Source: Coffea arabica
Taxonomy: Eukaryota > Streptophyta > Magnoliopsida > Gentianales > Rubiaceae
Length of the DNA: 64,000 bases
Direction of reading: 5' to 3'
NCBI RefSeq assembly: GCF_036785885.1
Contig: NC_092314.1
Coordinates: 14,529,638 to 14,593,637, forward strand
In this document: piece after piece, positions 23,629-35,054 of the stretch
Layout: each line of letters opens with the position of its first letter
Position numbering within the stretch: position 1 is the stretch's first letter
Notes under the pieces: generated by a model
The model's input: only the letters and a program-made list of their open reading frames with translations
Told to the model about the DNA's origin: nothing
Databases searched by the model: none
Program-made: the position numbers and the translations under genes

Positions 23629-24392
23629 AGACATTAGTTCCTAAAGTTGTAAAATTAGAATTCTAAATTTAATAAATTCACTTAAACTTTAATTAACTTC
23701 AAAAACCTGAATTCATTCATCAAAGCATGCATGAACATCATAAAAGAAGGCCAAGAATTCAAAAGAAAAATTTTGTCAGTTTTCACAAAATTTGGGGCCT
23801 TAACATGATTATACCAAAATTAGGTGGCCAAACAGCAAATATACTTTTTTTTGGGGCTTCGATGAAAGAAATCAGCAAGCAATTATCATGAATAAATGCA
23901 AAAGATATCGAAGGCTCCATGTTGAACCAAAAATGGAGGAAAGAAAGCAAGAAAGGAAAAAACAAATAAGAGACTAGGATTTTCATTTTTTAACTCAACT
24001 CCGAACATCAACAAAGCTAGACATTTGGACTGAGTCTTCTGATCCAAACGAAACTACCTAAATGACTCTATTAGAATGCATGTAAGCAGGAATGAAATAA
24101 ACAAGTAAGTCCAACTCAAGATTAAAGCAACCCAAATAAACTTATATTCTACAACCCAAACTTCAACCCATGAGTAAACCCCCTAACAAGACCATATAAA
24201 GATACAAACAAGACTATGCAAAACCACAAGCAAGCCCAATATAAAGTATTAATTCAGCCCATATCATAACCTAAAAGCCCAACTCAACTAATCCAATAAC
24301 TTCATTTATATCACATATGACAGAAAAACAAAAAGAAACAGGAAAAGAAGAACGCAACAAGGTTGGCACGAGGGAAAAGAACACTTGCGATG
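23629..24392. other. Intergenic, no gene seen
   Basis: AT-rich sequence with short spurious ORFs only. Confidence 0.5.
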
Positions 24393-24581
24393 CTCAGTGG
24401 CATGTTTTTTATGCCAATCCAATGCCACCAATAATGTTGCGTCAAGTATCATGTTATTATTTAAACTTGTGTTAAACCAAGTCAAGTTGAATTATTAGAA
24501 AATTAAAGTGTAAATAATAACAAGACATTTGGCGCAATACTATTGGTGGCATTGGGTTGGCATAGAAAACATGTCAGCGAG
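24393..24581. mobile_element. Hairpin MITE, about 190 bp
   Basis: The left arm (CATGTTTTTTATGCCAATCC, then AATGCCACCAATAATGTTGC) is nearly the reverse complement of the right arm over about 75 bp, leaving a short loop. This gives a foldback MITE. No clear target duplication was found and the superfamily is open. Confidence 0.7.
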
Positions 24582-25330
24582 AATCCTAAGTGAGAAACGA
24601 AAAGACAAAGGCATTAGTTTAGGAGAACAAGGAAGAAAAAGTCAACCCAGGTCAAATTATTTTGAGAACTCATAGTAAGGCCACCAAGCACCAACTAAGC
24701 TCCAACTCTAACCAAGAAGAACAAACTCTGGGGCAAAAAAAGAAAAGAGAGAAAAAGGAAACAAAGGGACAACCACACAAAGCATCAAAACTTTTCAACT
24801 GATAATCCAAAGGATGGAAGAACCCGGATGATTCATCTCTTCATAAAAATAAATTAAAACACAGGAATACAAAGGAAACTTCTAACTCATGCATCCCTGT
24901 CATAAACCAACGAAAAGCAAAGAAAGTCAGATTAGCAAGTTCATAGGGTAATGAAAAGAGATTCACGCCGAGATTCCTAAGCTTTACATAACTCAATGAA
25001 AAAAATTGCAGAAAACTCATGTCCTACATCTTTACAGGTCTAAAATGGCAAGACTCATGTAAAATTTTAGGACAAAACATCCCAAAAAAGAAATCACTAT
25101 TGTCAATCAAGAATGGGAGAAATTCTAAGAAAGTAGTTAAATATGATATAAAATGAAAAGAGTTGATCAAGTAAGGTTATCTACAACTCCTCTAAGGGTT
25201 TTAAGTAGGACTAGATATCGGTGGATGGCTGAAATTCAAGATTTGTGGAATTCTTCTCTGAACTTCGGATTTCAAGAGCTGAGAAATGGGTGATTTGAAC
25301 AAGAATTTTCGCAACTTTAGAGTGGTTTTC
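24582..25330. other. Intergenic, no gene seen
   Basis: No recognisable coding or repeat feature. Confidence 0.5.
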
Positions 25331-26270
25331 CTCAGAAACCTTCAACAGAACAGTTACTTCCCGATGACTTGGGAAAGTGCAGCAAAAAGAATGTCCCTAA
25401 AACGATGAATCATGAAAGAGACATTCGGGCTTGAACGGGGCCAGTTCGTCAGCCCTGTTTTCTCTTGTTTTTCCAGAAAATTTTCTCTTTTTCTCTCTCT
25501 CTCTGATCCTTCCCCAAAGCACTCTTGTGTGGCTGCTGAGCGCACCAAACCTCACCCTTAAATTCTACAACGCAGCCGCTATTCAATTAGTTGCAAGAAA
25601 GAGAAACAAAATTCATAAAAATCAAACAAACCCGTGACTTGCTTGGACATGAGGATCCACTAACCTTCAGATTTAAAATAACTCTTTTTTTCATCAAACA
25701 AATCGCTGCAAATATGCTAACACGTACACACATATTGGCCCCTTTTTAATTCTATATTCATTCAGGCATTTTACCAAACATGAGCAAGGCATGATATGGA
25801 TTGTTGTTTTTGTTTGCAACATTAACATCAAAAGCCATGAATTCAAGAAAACAACCCAAACACTTATTTATCAGGGTCCAAGCTTCATCCAAATATGCAT
25901 AAGTATCAAGTGAAAAGAAAACCACATAATGCCTGCCATTCATATTAGAAATTGAAAAGAGACAGCGAAGAATTTTAGAATCCTTTGTTGATGAGTTGGA
26001 TGAGCTCGATGGCAGCAATAGCTCCTTCAGCAACAATTTTTTCCTCTACTCCCTTGTTTCTTCTTCTTTTTTGTTTGTTTCTTGTGTGAGCCAAGAGAGA
26101 AGGAGAGAATGGAGTGATGTGTGTGTTTTTGATGGTGTGCAAGTGTGTGTATCCTTGGGAGGGAGAGAGAGAGAGGTGAGAGAGCTGTTGTGTGTGATGA
26201 TGAATTTTGTACGAAAAGGGAAAAGAAAAAGATGGGAGGTGGAGTGTCGTGCCAGGTTAATAATTTAGCA
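25331..26270 (-). other. Leader-like region with unrecognised ORF
   Basis: On the minus strand a CT- and CA-rich leader-like stretch (about 26260-26040) precedes a 92-codon frame (26036-25758) starting MLLKELLLPSSSSNSSTKD. I do not recognise the protein and see no clear splice continuation. Further left, 25548-25354 has another short open frame. This could be the 5' end of a small or decayed gene, or chance. Confidence 0.25.
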
Positions 26271-27199
26271 GTCTGAAAAAAAGTATGAGGTGTGTTGATA
26301 TAATTTTTTTAAAAAAAGGAAAAGTAAATGCCAAGGTTTTTTCTTTTCAATTTTACTATTTTTTATTTTTCATGTTTTTCTCTATTTTTCTTTTTTAGAT
26401 AAACCTATAAAAATAATAAAAATATACATTAGAAAGCATAAAAATAAATGACCCATAAATAGATAAAAACTTCAAAAATATTAAAAAATAGTAAAAGGTT
26501 GGTGTTTATAAATGCATTAACGGCTACCAACTTAATTATGTCAAATTTGCTACTGTCTTGGACAATATTCAAGAAGAATCTGAAATTACTCGACTCTATC
26601 ACTTTCAAACAACAAAAAATAGTAACAATAATATGTTTTTGCCAAAACCATTAGCGGCTGTCAACTTTATGTCACTTTTGATTCTCTCTTGGATTTATAT
26701 TCATGAAGAATCCGGTTATAACTCACGGGAATCTTTTTTTTTCTTTTTTTTTTCATTTTTTGTAGCACAGGAGAAGTGAGAAGGGGGATTCGGGCGGCAA
26801 GATGTTTATGTTATTGGGTTTCAATCTTGTATATTAAACTACTGCTAGCGGCTTCCAACACTAACTTTGCTGCCCATATTTCTTCCTCTTCAGCTAGAAT
26901 TGCAGTCACTTTATTCTTTGGGTTCTCATTGCTTCTCTGTTCACTGAAAGCCGTGGGGAAGAAGCATCTTTGAGAGAAAGAAGCAAGAGATTTGTTGCAA
27001 GCACTTTTAAGCAAAGTTACCATCATTACCAAATGTTATGCTCCAATCATCCCAACATAGAGGAACCGTAGCCTTTTGATCATGTCATAATGTCACCAAT
27101 CTAAATGCAATAAAACATTTCAATTAAGTCAAATTGGTCGGTGAGAAAGTAAAGATTACTCATGAAAACTTGATGATGCTTACTTGAACAAAAGTAACA
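26271..27199. other. Intergenic, no gene recognised
   Basis: AT-rich, then a mixed tract with short ORFs on both strands. It may hold decayed 3' parts of the adjacent hnRNP-like pseudogene, but I cannot align any. Confidence 0.4.
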
Positions 27200-28112
27200 C
27201 CACAATTCTTGAAGCTTTCAACAAGTTTTCCCTCAAAGAGGATCGGAAACTTGGTCAGCTTTAACTCTTGCCTCAACTATAAACTTGTCAATGTATCTTG
27301 TTTCTACAATGATGAAAATCTTGCTTTGTTCTGCGTTCTTGAAAATTTTGAGATACCAAAAATAGAAGGGGCATGAAGAGTCTTGCCATTCTTTCCAATG
27401 TTGCTTTGAGCCTGTTATCTGAATCATGATCTCGTCACCTGGATCAAGGAAGGAATCTGCACAAGAAACCTCAGCAGATATATTAGCTCCAAACACAACA
27501 TCTTTTGTGAACATTTAAAAGCATCCATGGCATCATAACGACAAGAGAATTTTGAAAAAGCAAAGCCTCCATTTGTACCATTACTATTACTGTCATCAAC
27601 AAATGTAGGATCCTGAAATGTTCGCAACACCATACTGCTTTACCTTATCTACTTTTTTTTTCCCATGTAAGTGGGAGGGTTCAAACTTGGGGCCTCTCAC
27701 TTACACTCTTTCCTCGAACTGTCCAATTCATCCCTTCTTCTCTCATTGTTCTTATCTACTTACATCTTCCTTTGTCCATGTTTTGCAGATATTACCTAGA
27801 AACAAATTAAGTATCACTATCTTGACTTGGGTAATACTACATTATTTTCCATGCATCTGGAATTTGGGGCTGCTAAAGATATGAATTAAATTCAGCTTTT
27901 ATCATAACAACTAAATCAGAAAAAAAACTTCATTTTTGACCTACGAACAAATCTTGTTTAGCCTCTTCCATACTTACAAAACTAAGATAGGTGAATCCAT
28001 TATTTTACTTAGTTTCAGGATTCATCATTAGCTTGACTTTAATAAACTCATCAACTTCATTGAAGATTTTTCTCTGCTTAGGCTCGGTGGCATATTTGTT
28101 CAGGCCCACGAA
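27200..28112 (-). pseudogene. hnRNP-Q/LIF2-like RNA-binding protein pseudogene
   Basis: Reading leftward, an RRM1-like start (MFVGLNKYATEPKQRKIF, then VKLMMNPETK and NNGFTYLSF) is followed by an RRM2 unit. RRM2 shows GNICKTWTKEDV, KQYGVANI, GGFAFSKFSCRYDAMDAF and then DVVFGANISAEVSCADSF with DPGDEIM. Order and wording match plant hnRNP Q/R-like proteins such as LHP1-interacting factor 2, which carry consecutive RRMs and bind RNA in the nucleus. Frame breaks occur between nearly every block and a SINE splits RRM2 at 27655-27750. Only a fragment of the gene is present, so it is not functional. Confidence 0.8.
27655..27750 (-). mobile_element. Short tRNA-related SINE inside RRM2
   Basis: A 96-bp insertion on the minus strand contains AGTTTGAACCC (B-box-like) and ends in a run of A. 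It is flanked by the perfect 11-bp repeat CTTATCTACTT (27644-27654 and 27751-27761). It separates TWTKEDV from KQYGV in the RRM2 coding sequence. The A-box is poor. Confidence 0.72.
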
Positions 28113-28397
28113 CATCTACTAACGATTGAAACTACCTTCAATTACAAAGAACAAGTAGTTGCAGACAACTCAACGTGCAAAATAATTACAAGATCAAGTA
28201 GCACGTATCTTGTTCAAAAGATTTCCATTGAAGCCTATTTTGGACGAAGACTTCAATTTATTTGACAAATATACCTAATGAAAATTATGAAAAATAACAA
28301 CTTTTATCAATCAACTTTAGTTTGATTCCTAAATTCATCATAGATCCAAAATTCAGAATAGGAACTAAGTAATAGATCTAAAATTCAAAATAGGAAG
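28113..28397. other. Intergenic, no gene seen
   Basis: AT-rich sequence between the hnRNP pseudogene and the probable solo LTR. Confidence 0.5.
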
Positions 28398-29982
28398 TGA
28401 TAGTGTAATTTATAGTATATTTTGATGTATAAGTTGCAATTTAACTATGCTATTTGAATTTCATATTGAGTAGAAACTACTTAATTTTACTCTTATATTG
28501 TTTTAATAGGTGAATAGTTCAACTGGACAGAAAATGGACTAAAAATGTAGCACAAAGAAGCAATGGAAGAAGAAAACATAAAGAGTAAGAAGGGATGACC
28601 AGATTGACATGTTTCAATATTTTGGCAATAACTTGAGCTACCAAGATCATATTGAGATGATTATTAATCCATTCGGAAACTAAGAGAATTCTCTACAATT
28701 CTTATCAAGACATTAAAGTTTGGTTCTCATGTTTTCATATCCAAAAGTCCAAATTACTAAAGCATAGTTTTGTTGCAATGCTCTTCTGACCAGTTTTTAG
28801 TACTTTGGGCATATGTCAATGTCCATACCTCTAAATGACATTAATCTTGTGGCATTGGAAATCTAATTCAAAGGGTTACAATTTTCATGTTTTGACCACA
28901 AAATGATTCAAGCTTGTTAATGGAGTTTTTTGACTTCAAAATGGATCTCCGCATGGATCCCAAGAGATCTGTCCGATATTGATTTCGGTCATCTCGCCGG
29001 TGTTTCTGTGGTCCCAATTCCAGCGCCAGAGTTTAGGCTGGAGTTCATCAGAAAAATGATCGAAATTGTCATTTTTAGCTCCAATAAGCCCAATCCTACC
29101 CTATTTGGAATAATACTTTAAAAAACTATAAATAGGGGCTATTTATGATGTTTTTAGGGAGAAAACACTTACATATAAACATTAGTTCTAAGGATTTTCT
29201 TTGGGATTCAAGAATTAAAGTTAGAGATCAAGGCGCAGGATTTAGAGTTTCTTCAACTAGGAAGTTCTACATGCTCTTTATTCTAAGTCTTCTATTTTTC
29301 AATATTGAAGTATTGCTTACTCTTACAAATATGATGAACTAATTTATATTTAGCATTACGGTTTTATGATGGAGATTTGAATATTTATCTTAGTTAATTT
29401 CTTAATTTTTGCCTTGATTTATTTATTTTGATTTAATTACATATTTGTGATTGGTCACCATAGACATGCTTTTTGGATTGTATTGAACTGAGAAGCGATA
29501 TACAACCGTGCACTACATAAATAAACATACTTAACCTAATCATGAAAATAGATTAGAGTTTATAAGATGTAACTATATCACCTGAGATCTCGAAGAGTTT
29601 AATTAAATGCATATGATATCGAGAGAGATGTAAGATTTAATTAGGCAAAACTTAGATGTATCGAGACATAATTTAAGGTACTTGCGTGTGTGATACATTC
29701 TTGCCATGTTAAGAAATTAACTGGTTAATTAACTCAAACTCTGGATTAAAATTTGAAACCCTAGTACTTTCCCTTTGTTTCCTCACCTGTATCTTATTTG
29801 ATTTGATTATTTATTTAATTTCTTGAGTAGTGATTAAAACACACTTTGAGTTCAACTTTTTTTATTTTTGTTAGAATAAATAAAGTAGAAAATTAACTCG
29901 TTCCTGTGAGTTCAACCCTGAAGTGCTCCAAATAATTTATTACTACAATCAATCTTGTGTGCCTGCAGGAATTCTTCGATCA
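28398..29982 (+). mobile_element. Probable solo LTR, gypsy type
   Basis: The 1585-bp unit starts TGATAGTG and ends TTCGATCA, giving TGAT...ATCA termini. Flanks GGAAG (28393-28397) and GGAAC (29983-29987) are a 5-bp duplication with one mismatch. Near the 3' end is CCTGTGAGTTCAACCCTG, resembling the conserved end of many plant gypsy LTRs. A TATA-like AACTATAAATAGGGGC lies near 29124. No internal domains flank it. Confidence 0.65.
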
Positions 29983-29987
29983 GGAAC

Positions 29988-30560
29988 TAAGTAAACAACT
30001 ACAAACAACCAAGCTTCTTTAATGTTTCAAACAAATAACCCAAAGCAAAAAAAAATTACAAAACAAACCTTATGCTAAATAACAAATTAAAAGAAAATCA
30101 TAACAAAAGAAGAGAAAGCCAAACGATTCTCAAAAAAGTAGGATGAATATTTTCAACCAATTGAAAAACATTCAAACTATGACGTTTTGCAAAAGAAATA
30201 ACAATATATTATAGAAACAGTTTCAGTTTATCACATAAATCAATCACAAATTTTGCAGGAACCAAAATTTTTTGCATTTAAAATCACAAAAGTGAAAGGG
30301 GAAAACCAACTCAGAAATCCAAAACATGCACAATTGATGAACCCTAAATCCCAAAAAGGAATGAGGGAAGAGACGCAATCAAAAGCCGGAAGATAACTAA
30401 TTTTAGAGCACAGTTAGAGGCTAGTGTTCATATAATCACGTCAAAGCAACTGAATTTGACAAATTATGAGTCATTTTTATAATAAACAACTTGATTCCTT
30501 ATTGCTTAAATATGATTATAGGCACAAGATATCACTCCAATACCATTCTTAAGCAAATGT
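29988..30560. other. Intergenic, no gene seen
   Basis: A-rich sequence without coding features, ending where the integrase-like region of the Athila-type element begins. Confidence 0.5.
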
Positions 30561-30589
30561 ACACGCGGAGATGGCAAATTGGAAAATCA

Positions 30590-31110
30590 AACTCATCTTG
30601 GAGAAACGATGAACAAATAGAGAAAAGATTGGGAAAGAAAACTCGATGATACAATTTGGACTTATCGGACGACATTTAAGACACCTTTGGGGATATCGCC
30701 ATATCGATTAGTTTATGAAAAAACTTGTCATTTACCTGTCGAGGCATATTGGGCTATTGAATCAATTAACTTGGATTTTAATCTTGCAGATGGAAGAAGA
30801 TTATTTGACTGGAGCGAATTAGAGGAACAACGACTACATGCTTATAAGAATCCCAAAATTTATAAAGATAAGGTCAAATATTGGTATGATAAACATATTA
30901 TTCCGAAATAATTTGAGGTAGGGCAAAAATGTTTCTATTCAACTCACCCTCAGATTGTTTTCGAGAAAACTTAAATCGAAATGGTCGGGACCATTTGAAG
31001 TCACTCAAGCTTTCCTTATGGAGCAATTGAGATGGTTAATGCAAGAAATGAATGGTTCAAGATTAATGGACAAAGATTAAAATCCTACTTAGTGGGTGAA
31101 ATCATCCTCA
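30590..31110 (+). pseudogene. Integrase C-terminal region, Athila-like
   Basis: The frame beginning near 30610 reads RKDWERKLDDTIWTYRTTFK, then TPLGISPYRLVYEKTCHLPV and, near the end, FKINGQRLKSYLVG. These are the end of the catalytic core and the C-terminal chromatin/DNA-binding part of plant Ty3/gypsy integrases. Stops at about 30911 and frame shifts after it inactivate it. The DDE catalytic residues are not in the surviving part. Confidence 0.82.
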
Positions 31111-31452
31111 AGGGACTTATATGTCCTTTGGGTGATTCTTCTTCAATCTAAAAAGCTGATACTTTGGAGTCGAGTCAATGACTATAAACAAAAGCGCTAA
31201 TTGAGAGGCAACCCAATGTTTTTGTTATATATGTTAATTTGATGTGATTTTGTGTTTAAAATATGTATTTAAGTTTGTTTATTATTTTTGTTATGTAGAA
31301 ATTCAAAATGAAAGCAGAGATGACCATTTGAGGTATAAAAGGCGAATTTCGATCAAGGAACTCAACCCTTCGATTTGAGCAAATGTTGTTTTTGATTCGT
31401 TAGAAGAGGGTAAAATGCATATTTTGATCATTCTACATATGCGCATATTGAT

Positions 31453-32453
31453 TGTTGATCTTGGTTCTTAGCTTTTGATGTTTACAAAACAATTGGGTGA
31501 TACTAATATCTCCTCAAGATATACTTTCAGATCAAGTGCAAATCAGATTCAAATATCAAATGCAATTGAAAGAAACAAAGGTTGCTAAAAGCTGTTGGAC
31601 GCTTGTGAAGACAGTATCGGACGTCCGATAATCATTGTGCAATTTCGGACGCAAAGCACTATAGGTGCTGAACATCCGAAAGAACTAAAGAAGATTTCTC
31701 AAAATGATCATCTGCTTTCAAACGCAAATAGCAGAGACACTGGATGTCCGATAGAATTAAAGAATTTCCCTCAACCTCACTGCCTACTGCTGGACGCGAA
31801 ATCGGACGTTCGATACTTCCAACGGCTAGTTGACTCTTCAGCTACTTTCTATCCATTGGAAAAATTAATGTAGCACTTTCTTGGTCTCCTATAAATAGAG
31901 CATGGTCAGAAATTTCAAACAATTTCTGCACACTAAAGATACAAAAGATCTAGAGTAGTTTTAGTGAGAAAACACTCACCAAAGAAGATTTGTAGTTTTG
32001 GTGGTGTGAAATTCATTGTAAGCTTTGCATTTGTGAGTGAATACTTCAATAGTGTAGTTCTGAGAGGGTTGTCCTGAGGGATAGTAAAACTTCCTAATTT
32101 GACCGAGTGAGATTTAGGGCAAAGAGGAAGTGAGCCTTCCTTTATACACAAGATTGGTTGTATTTCATCAATTTGAAGAAGTTTGTTTGAATCGATCTAC
32201 AAGTTCAAGAGGAGCTTGGTAGTCAATTGATTTGCAATTCCTTTCTTCTCATTTACTTATTGTTATGTTGTGATTCTTAAATTGCTTATCTCTTCTACTT
32301 CTCTCAAGTGATTTTGTTCATTTGTTGATTGACTCATTGTGTGATCACTTAGAAAAGAGGGTAAATTTCATATTGAGCAAAAGTGCCCATAACTTGATTA
32401 GCTTAATAATCAACCCAATTCACCCCCCTCTTAGGTTGTCTTCAATCCTTACA
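31453..32453 (+). mobile_element. Solo LTR, SIRE-like copia
   Basis: A 1001-bp unit begins TGTTGATCTTGG and ends CCTTACA, flanked by perfect TTGAT repeats (31448-31452 and 32454-32458). Near the 3' end is CCCCCCTCTTAGGTTGTC, and the 5' part repeats the word TCGGACGTCCGA. Both are seen in SIRE/Maximus-type copia LTRs. No internal region or second LTR is present, so it is a solo LTR left by recombination. Confidence 0.9.
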
Positions 32454-32458
32454 TTGAT

Positions 32459-32929
32459 TATTTTCATAAAAGAATGATTTAAGATGTATTTTGAGTAATT
32501 GGGGTAACATGTATAATTTTAGAAAATTAAAATTTCTGCAAAAAAGTGCAGAAGAAAACGCTGGCATCAGAAAAATGTAACTTGAAGTCACGTTTTCATT
32601 ATCTCACGTATTGTTTTCTACGAGTTTACAACAGAAAACACGATTAAGTAAAATGCAAGAAATACGACTTCAGATCGCGTTTTCCTGAAGTTGCATATTG
32701 TTCCTTGGCTTTAAAATGAAAAACGCAGGCTGCACAATTTTTTCTTCCTCTCTTCTTCTTTCTCTTGCGTATTCACACATCCACATACACACAATTCATA
32801 AACACTCATTCTTACCCAATTTTCTTACTAGCAATCACCAACCCAACATTTTGTAACCCTCCTAGAGTCTTTCTAACCAATTGAAAATCAAGAAAACCAT
32901 CCAAAAATTTGGGGCTTGTTTGGAAGTGA
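32459..32929 (+). other. Athila-like internal spacer
   Basis: Non-coding sequence of the Athila-like element. Phrases such as CACGTATTG and AACGCGACTTC-like words recur in its 3' LTR near 37850-37940. Confidence 0.5.
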
Positions 32930-34142
32930 AGTTTTTGGCCAAGTTTTTTAGCTACTAGTTTTTTAACAACTTTTGCTACAGGAATCCCAAAAAACTTATC
33001 AAAGTTTTTTACCTACACACTTCAAAATAATACACAAAAAACTTTCCCTTCAACTTTTCTTCTTCTTTTTTCTCCCCCACCCAACCGGCCACCACCTTCA
33101 CCACCGCTTCCGGTGCCGGTAACTATTCCGGCCAACTTTTGCCGGCCTTTCTTTTTTTTTTCTCTCCCTTCCCTCCCCCTTTGACCGATATGTTAGTTTC
33201 CAAAATCTCTTTTTTTTTTCTTTCTCCCTCCCCCCTCCCCTCTTTCCCTCTGCCTTTCCCCGCCACCTTCCCCCTCCCGCAGCTTGGGGAGAAGAAAAAT
33301 TGCAAAAAAAAAAAAATTAAAAAAGATTCAAATTAAAAAAGATTCTGCCGATGCTAACTGGCACCAGCAGTAACGACGAGGAGGGTTCTCGATAATTTGC
33401 AGTCAAGAAGCCAAGAGCCCTCCTGTCTTTAGACCTGAATCTTCTGGCCACCCCAGACTAACCTGAATCTTCCGGCCGCCCTCCTGTTCGATTGCGGGCA
33501 GAAGGAGAGGGAGCTTTTGCAGGGGTGGGGGAGGGGGTTACGGGCAGAGGAGAGCGACGGGGGAGCTTTTGCAGGGGGCGGCGGATTTAACTTTTGCAGG
33601 GGGTGGCGGGGGAGGGGGAGGGAGGAGGGGCGGCGGGGAAGGGAGTTTCGGGAAAAGGGACAGGGAAGGGGGAAGGGCAGGGGGTCATGTTGGCAGAGGA
33701 AAGGGCGGGGGTGGCCGAGGGAAAGGGCGGGAGGGTGGCGGGGGAAGGGGGTCGCGATGGCAAGGGGGGAAGGGGCACAGGGGGTTGGTGGGAGGGAGGG
33801 GGTCACGGTGGCAGAGGGGAGGTGGCGGGAGGAGAAGGGGAAAGGGAGGAGAGGGGTGGTGGGCGTGAGCTGCTGGGAGGTAACGGGGAGGAAAGAAAGA
33901 AAGAAGAAGAAGAAGAGAGGAAAGAAAAGAAAAAGGAAAGAAAGAAGAGAAAAAGAAAAAGAAAGAAAAAAAATAAAAGGAAAAAAAATTTTCACTCTAC
34001 AAAAACTTCTACAAAATTTTGCACCTTACAAAAAAAATTTTCACCTTATAAAAACTTCTACAAAAGTTTTTCAAAAACTTCTACAGTACACTACAGTAAA
34101 GTTTTAGACAAACTCCCAAAAAACTCAAGTTCCAAACAGGCC
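32930..34142. mobile_element. TIR element with G-rich core, about 1.2 kb
   Basis: The left end GGGCTTGTTTGGAAGTGAAG and the reverse complement of the right end, GGGCCTGTTTGGAACTTGAG, form inverted repeats. Both are followed by AAGTTTTT-rich subterminal sequence. Inside are a pyrimidine-rich left half and an extremely purine-rich right half. No transposase is visible, and I could not identify a clear target duplication. Confidence 0.65.
33515..33895 (+). repeat. G-run tract with quadruplex potential
   Basis: About 380 bp with dozens of runs of three or more G on the plus strand, for example GGGGAGGGGG and GGCGGGGGAGGG. Long open frames on both strands here are composition artefacts (glycine/arginine on one strand, proline/serine on the other). 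The neighbouring DNA is strongly AT-rich. Confidence 0.9.
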
Positions 34143-35054
34143 CATTTATTTTTAAGAAATTGAGGCTAGGGTTCTTAGTTGTTCAATTTTACAATTTGAG
34201 GTCAATTGAGGTGTTGTTGATAGGGTTTTGTTCCATATTCTTCATCACCAAACGTCATTCTATGTGATTGAGGTAAGTTTCTACATCAATTCTTTGAGTT
34301 TTAGAAGTTGGTATTTTTCAAGTTCCTGAATTTTCGGACATCTTCTAATTTCAAATTTTTGACGAGAATTATGGATGTTTATGACCTCTAATATTCTAAT
34401 TGAGATTGTTTAAGTATGATTACATGTTCAAATGTAGTAATTGATGTCCATATGGTTGATAAAAAATTAAGGTTGCTATATTGAAAAAAATTGGAAATTA
34501 GCTTTGAATGATAATGAGACATATTCATTTATGTGTTTGGCTAAGATATGGTTGGTTGGTGATGTTTTAGCATGTACATTGTTAATTAGGAGTAATTTTA
34601 ATGAATTTTATGATTTTTGGGATGATTTTTGCCTAATTATATTTATTGCTAAATGTGGATTATTGTTGCTAATTTATATTTGCTATGAATATGATTGTTG
34701 CTAAAAGACACTAAATTGATCATATTTGTTGCCGATGTTAATAATTTGGTGCTTTTAGCAATTTTCTGGAATTTTTCATGTAATGTCTTATATGTCATAA
34801 TATTGTACATTTTGGGGATTTGCATTGATTATTTATGACATTAAGATGTGTATGTATGATTAATTGAGCCTATTTTGATCCTTATACTTGAAAGATAATT
34901 CTATAAAATATCTACAGATACTATAATTGAAAAAAATTTTCTTAGACATTTTGTAAGAATTACATTTTGTATAATGTGTAATGTGTACACAATTTTGATA
35001 TATGAAGTAATGGTCCTTTCTTTCTTAGATACCATAGTGAGAGGAAAATGATCA
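34143..35054 (+). other. Athila-like spacer before the env-position ORF
   Basis: Non-coding AT-rich stretch of the Athila-like element. Short ORFs are not supported. Confidence 0.5.

Noticed and set aside
26776..27032. Short frames on both strands as a small gene
   Set aside because: No recognisable domain, start context or splice signals, and the two frames oppose each other.
31595..31873. A 92-codon frame and repeated TCGGACGTCCGA palindromes as a gene or host transcription-factor array
   Set aside because: They lie inside the SIRE-like solo LTR, where this repeated word is a normal LTR feature.
33429..34163. Several overlapping open frames of 60-196 codons on both strands
   Set aside because: They coincide with the G-run and purine tracts. 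The proteins are simple Gly/Arg/Lys or Pro/Ser repeats and no frame has a domain.
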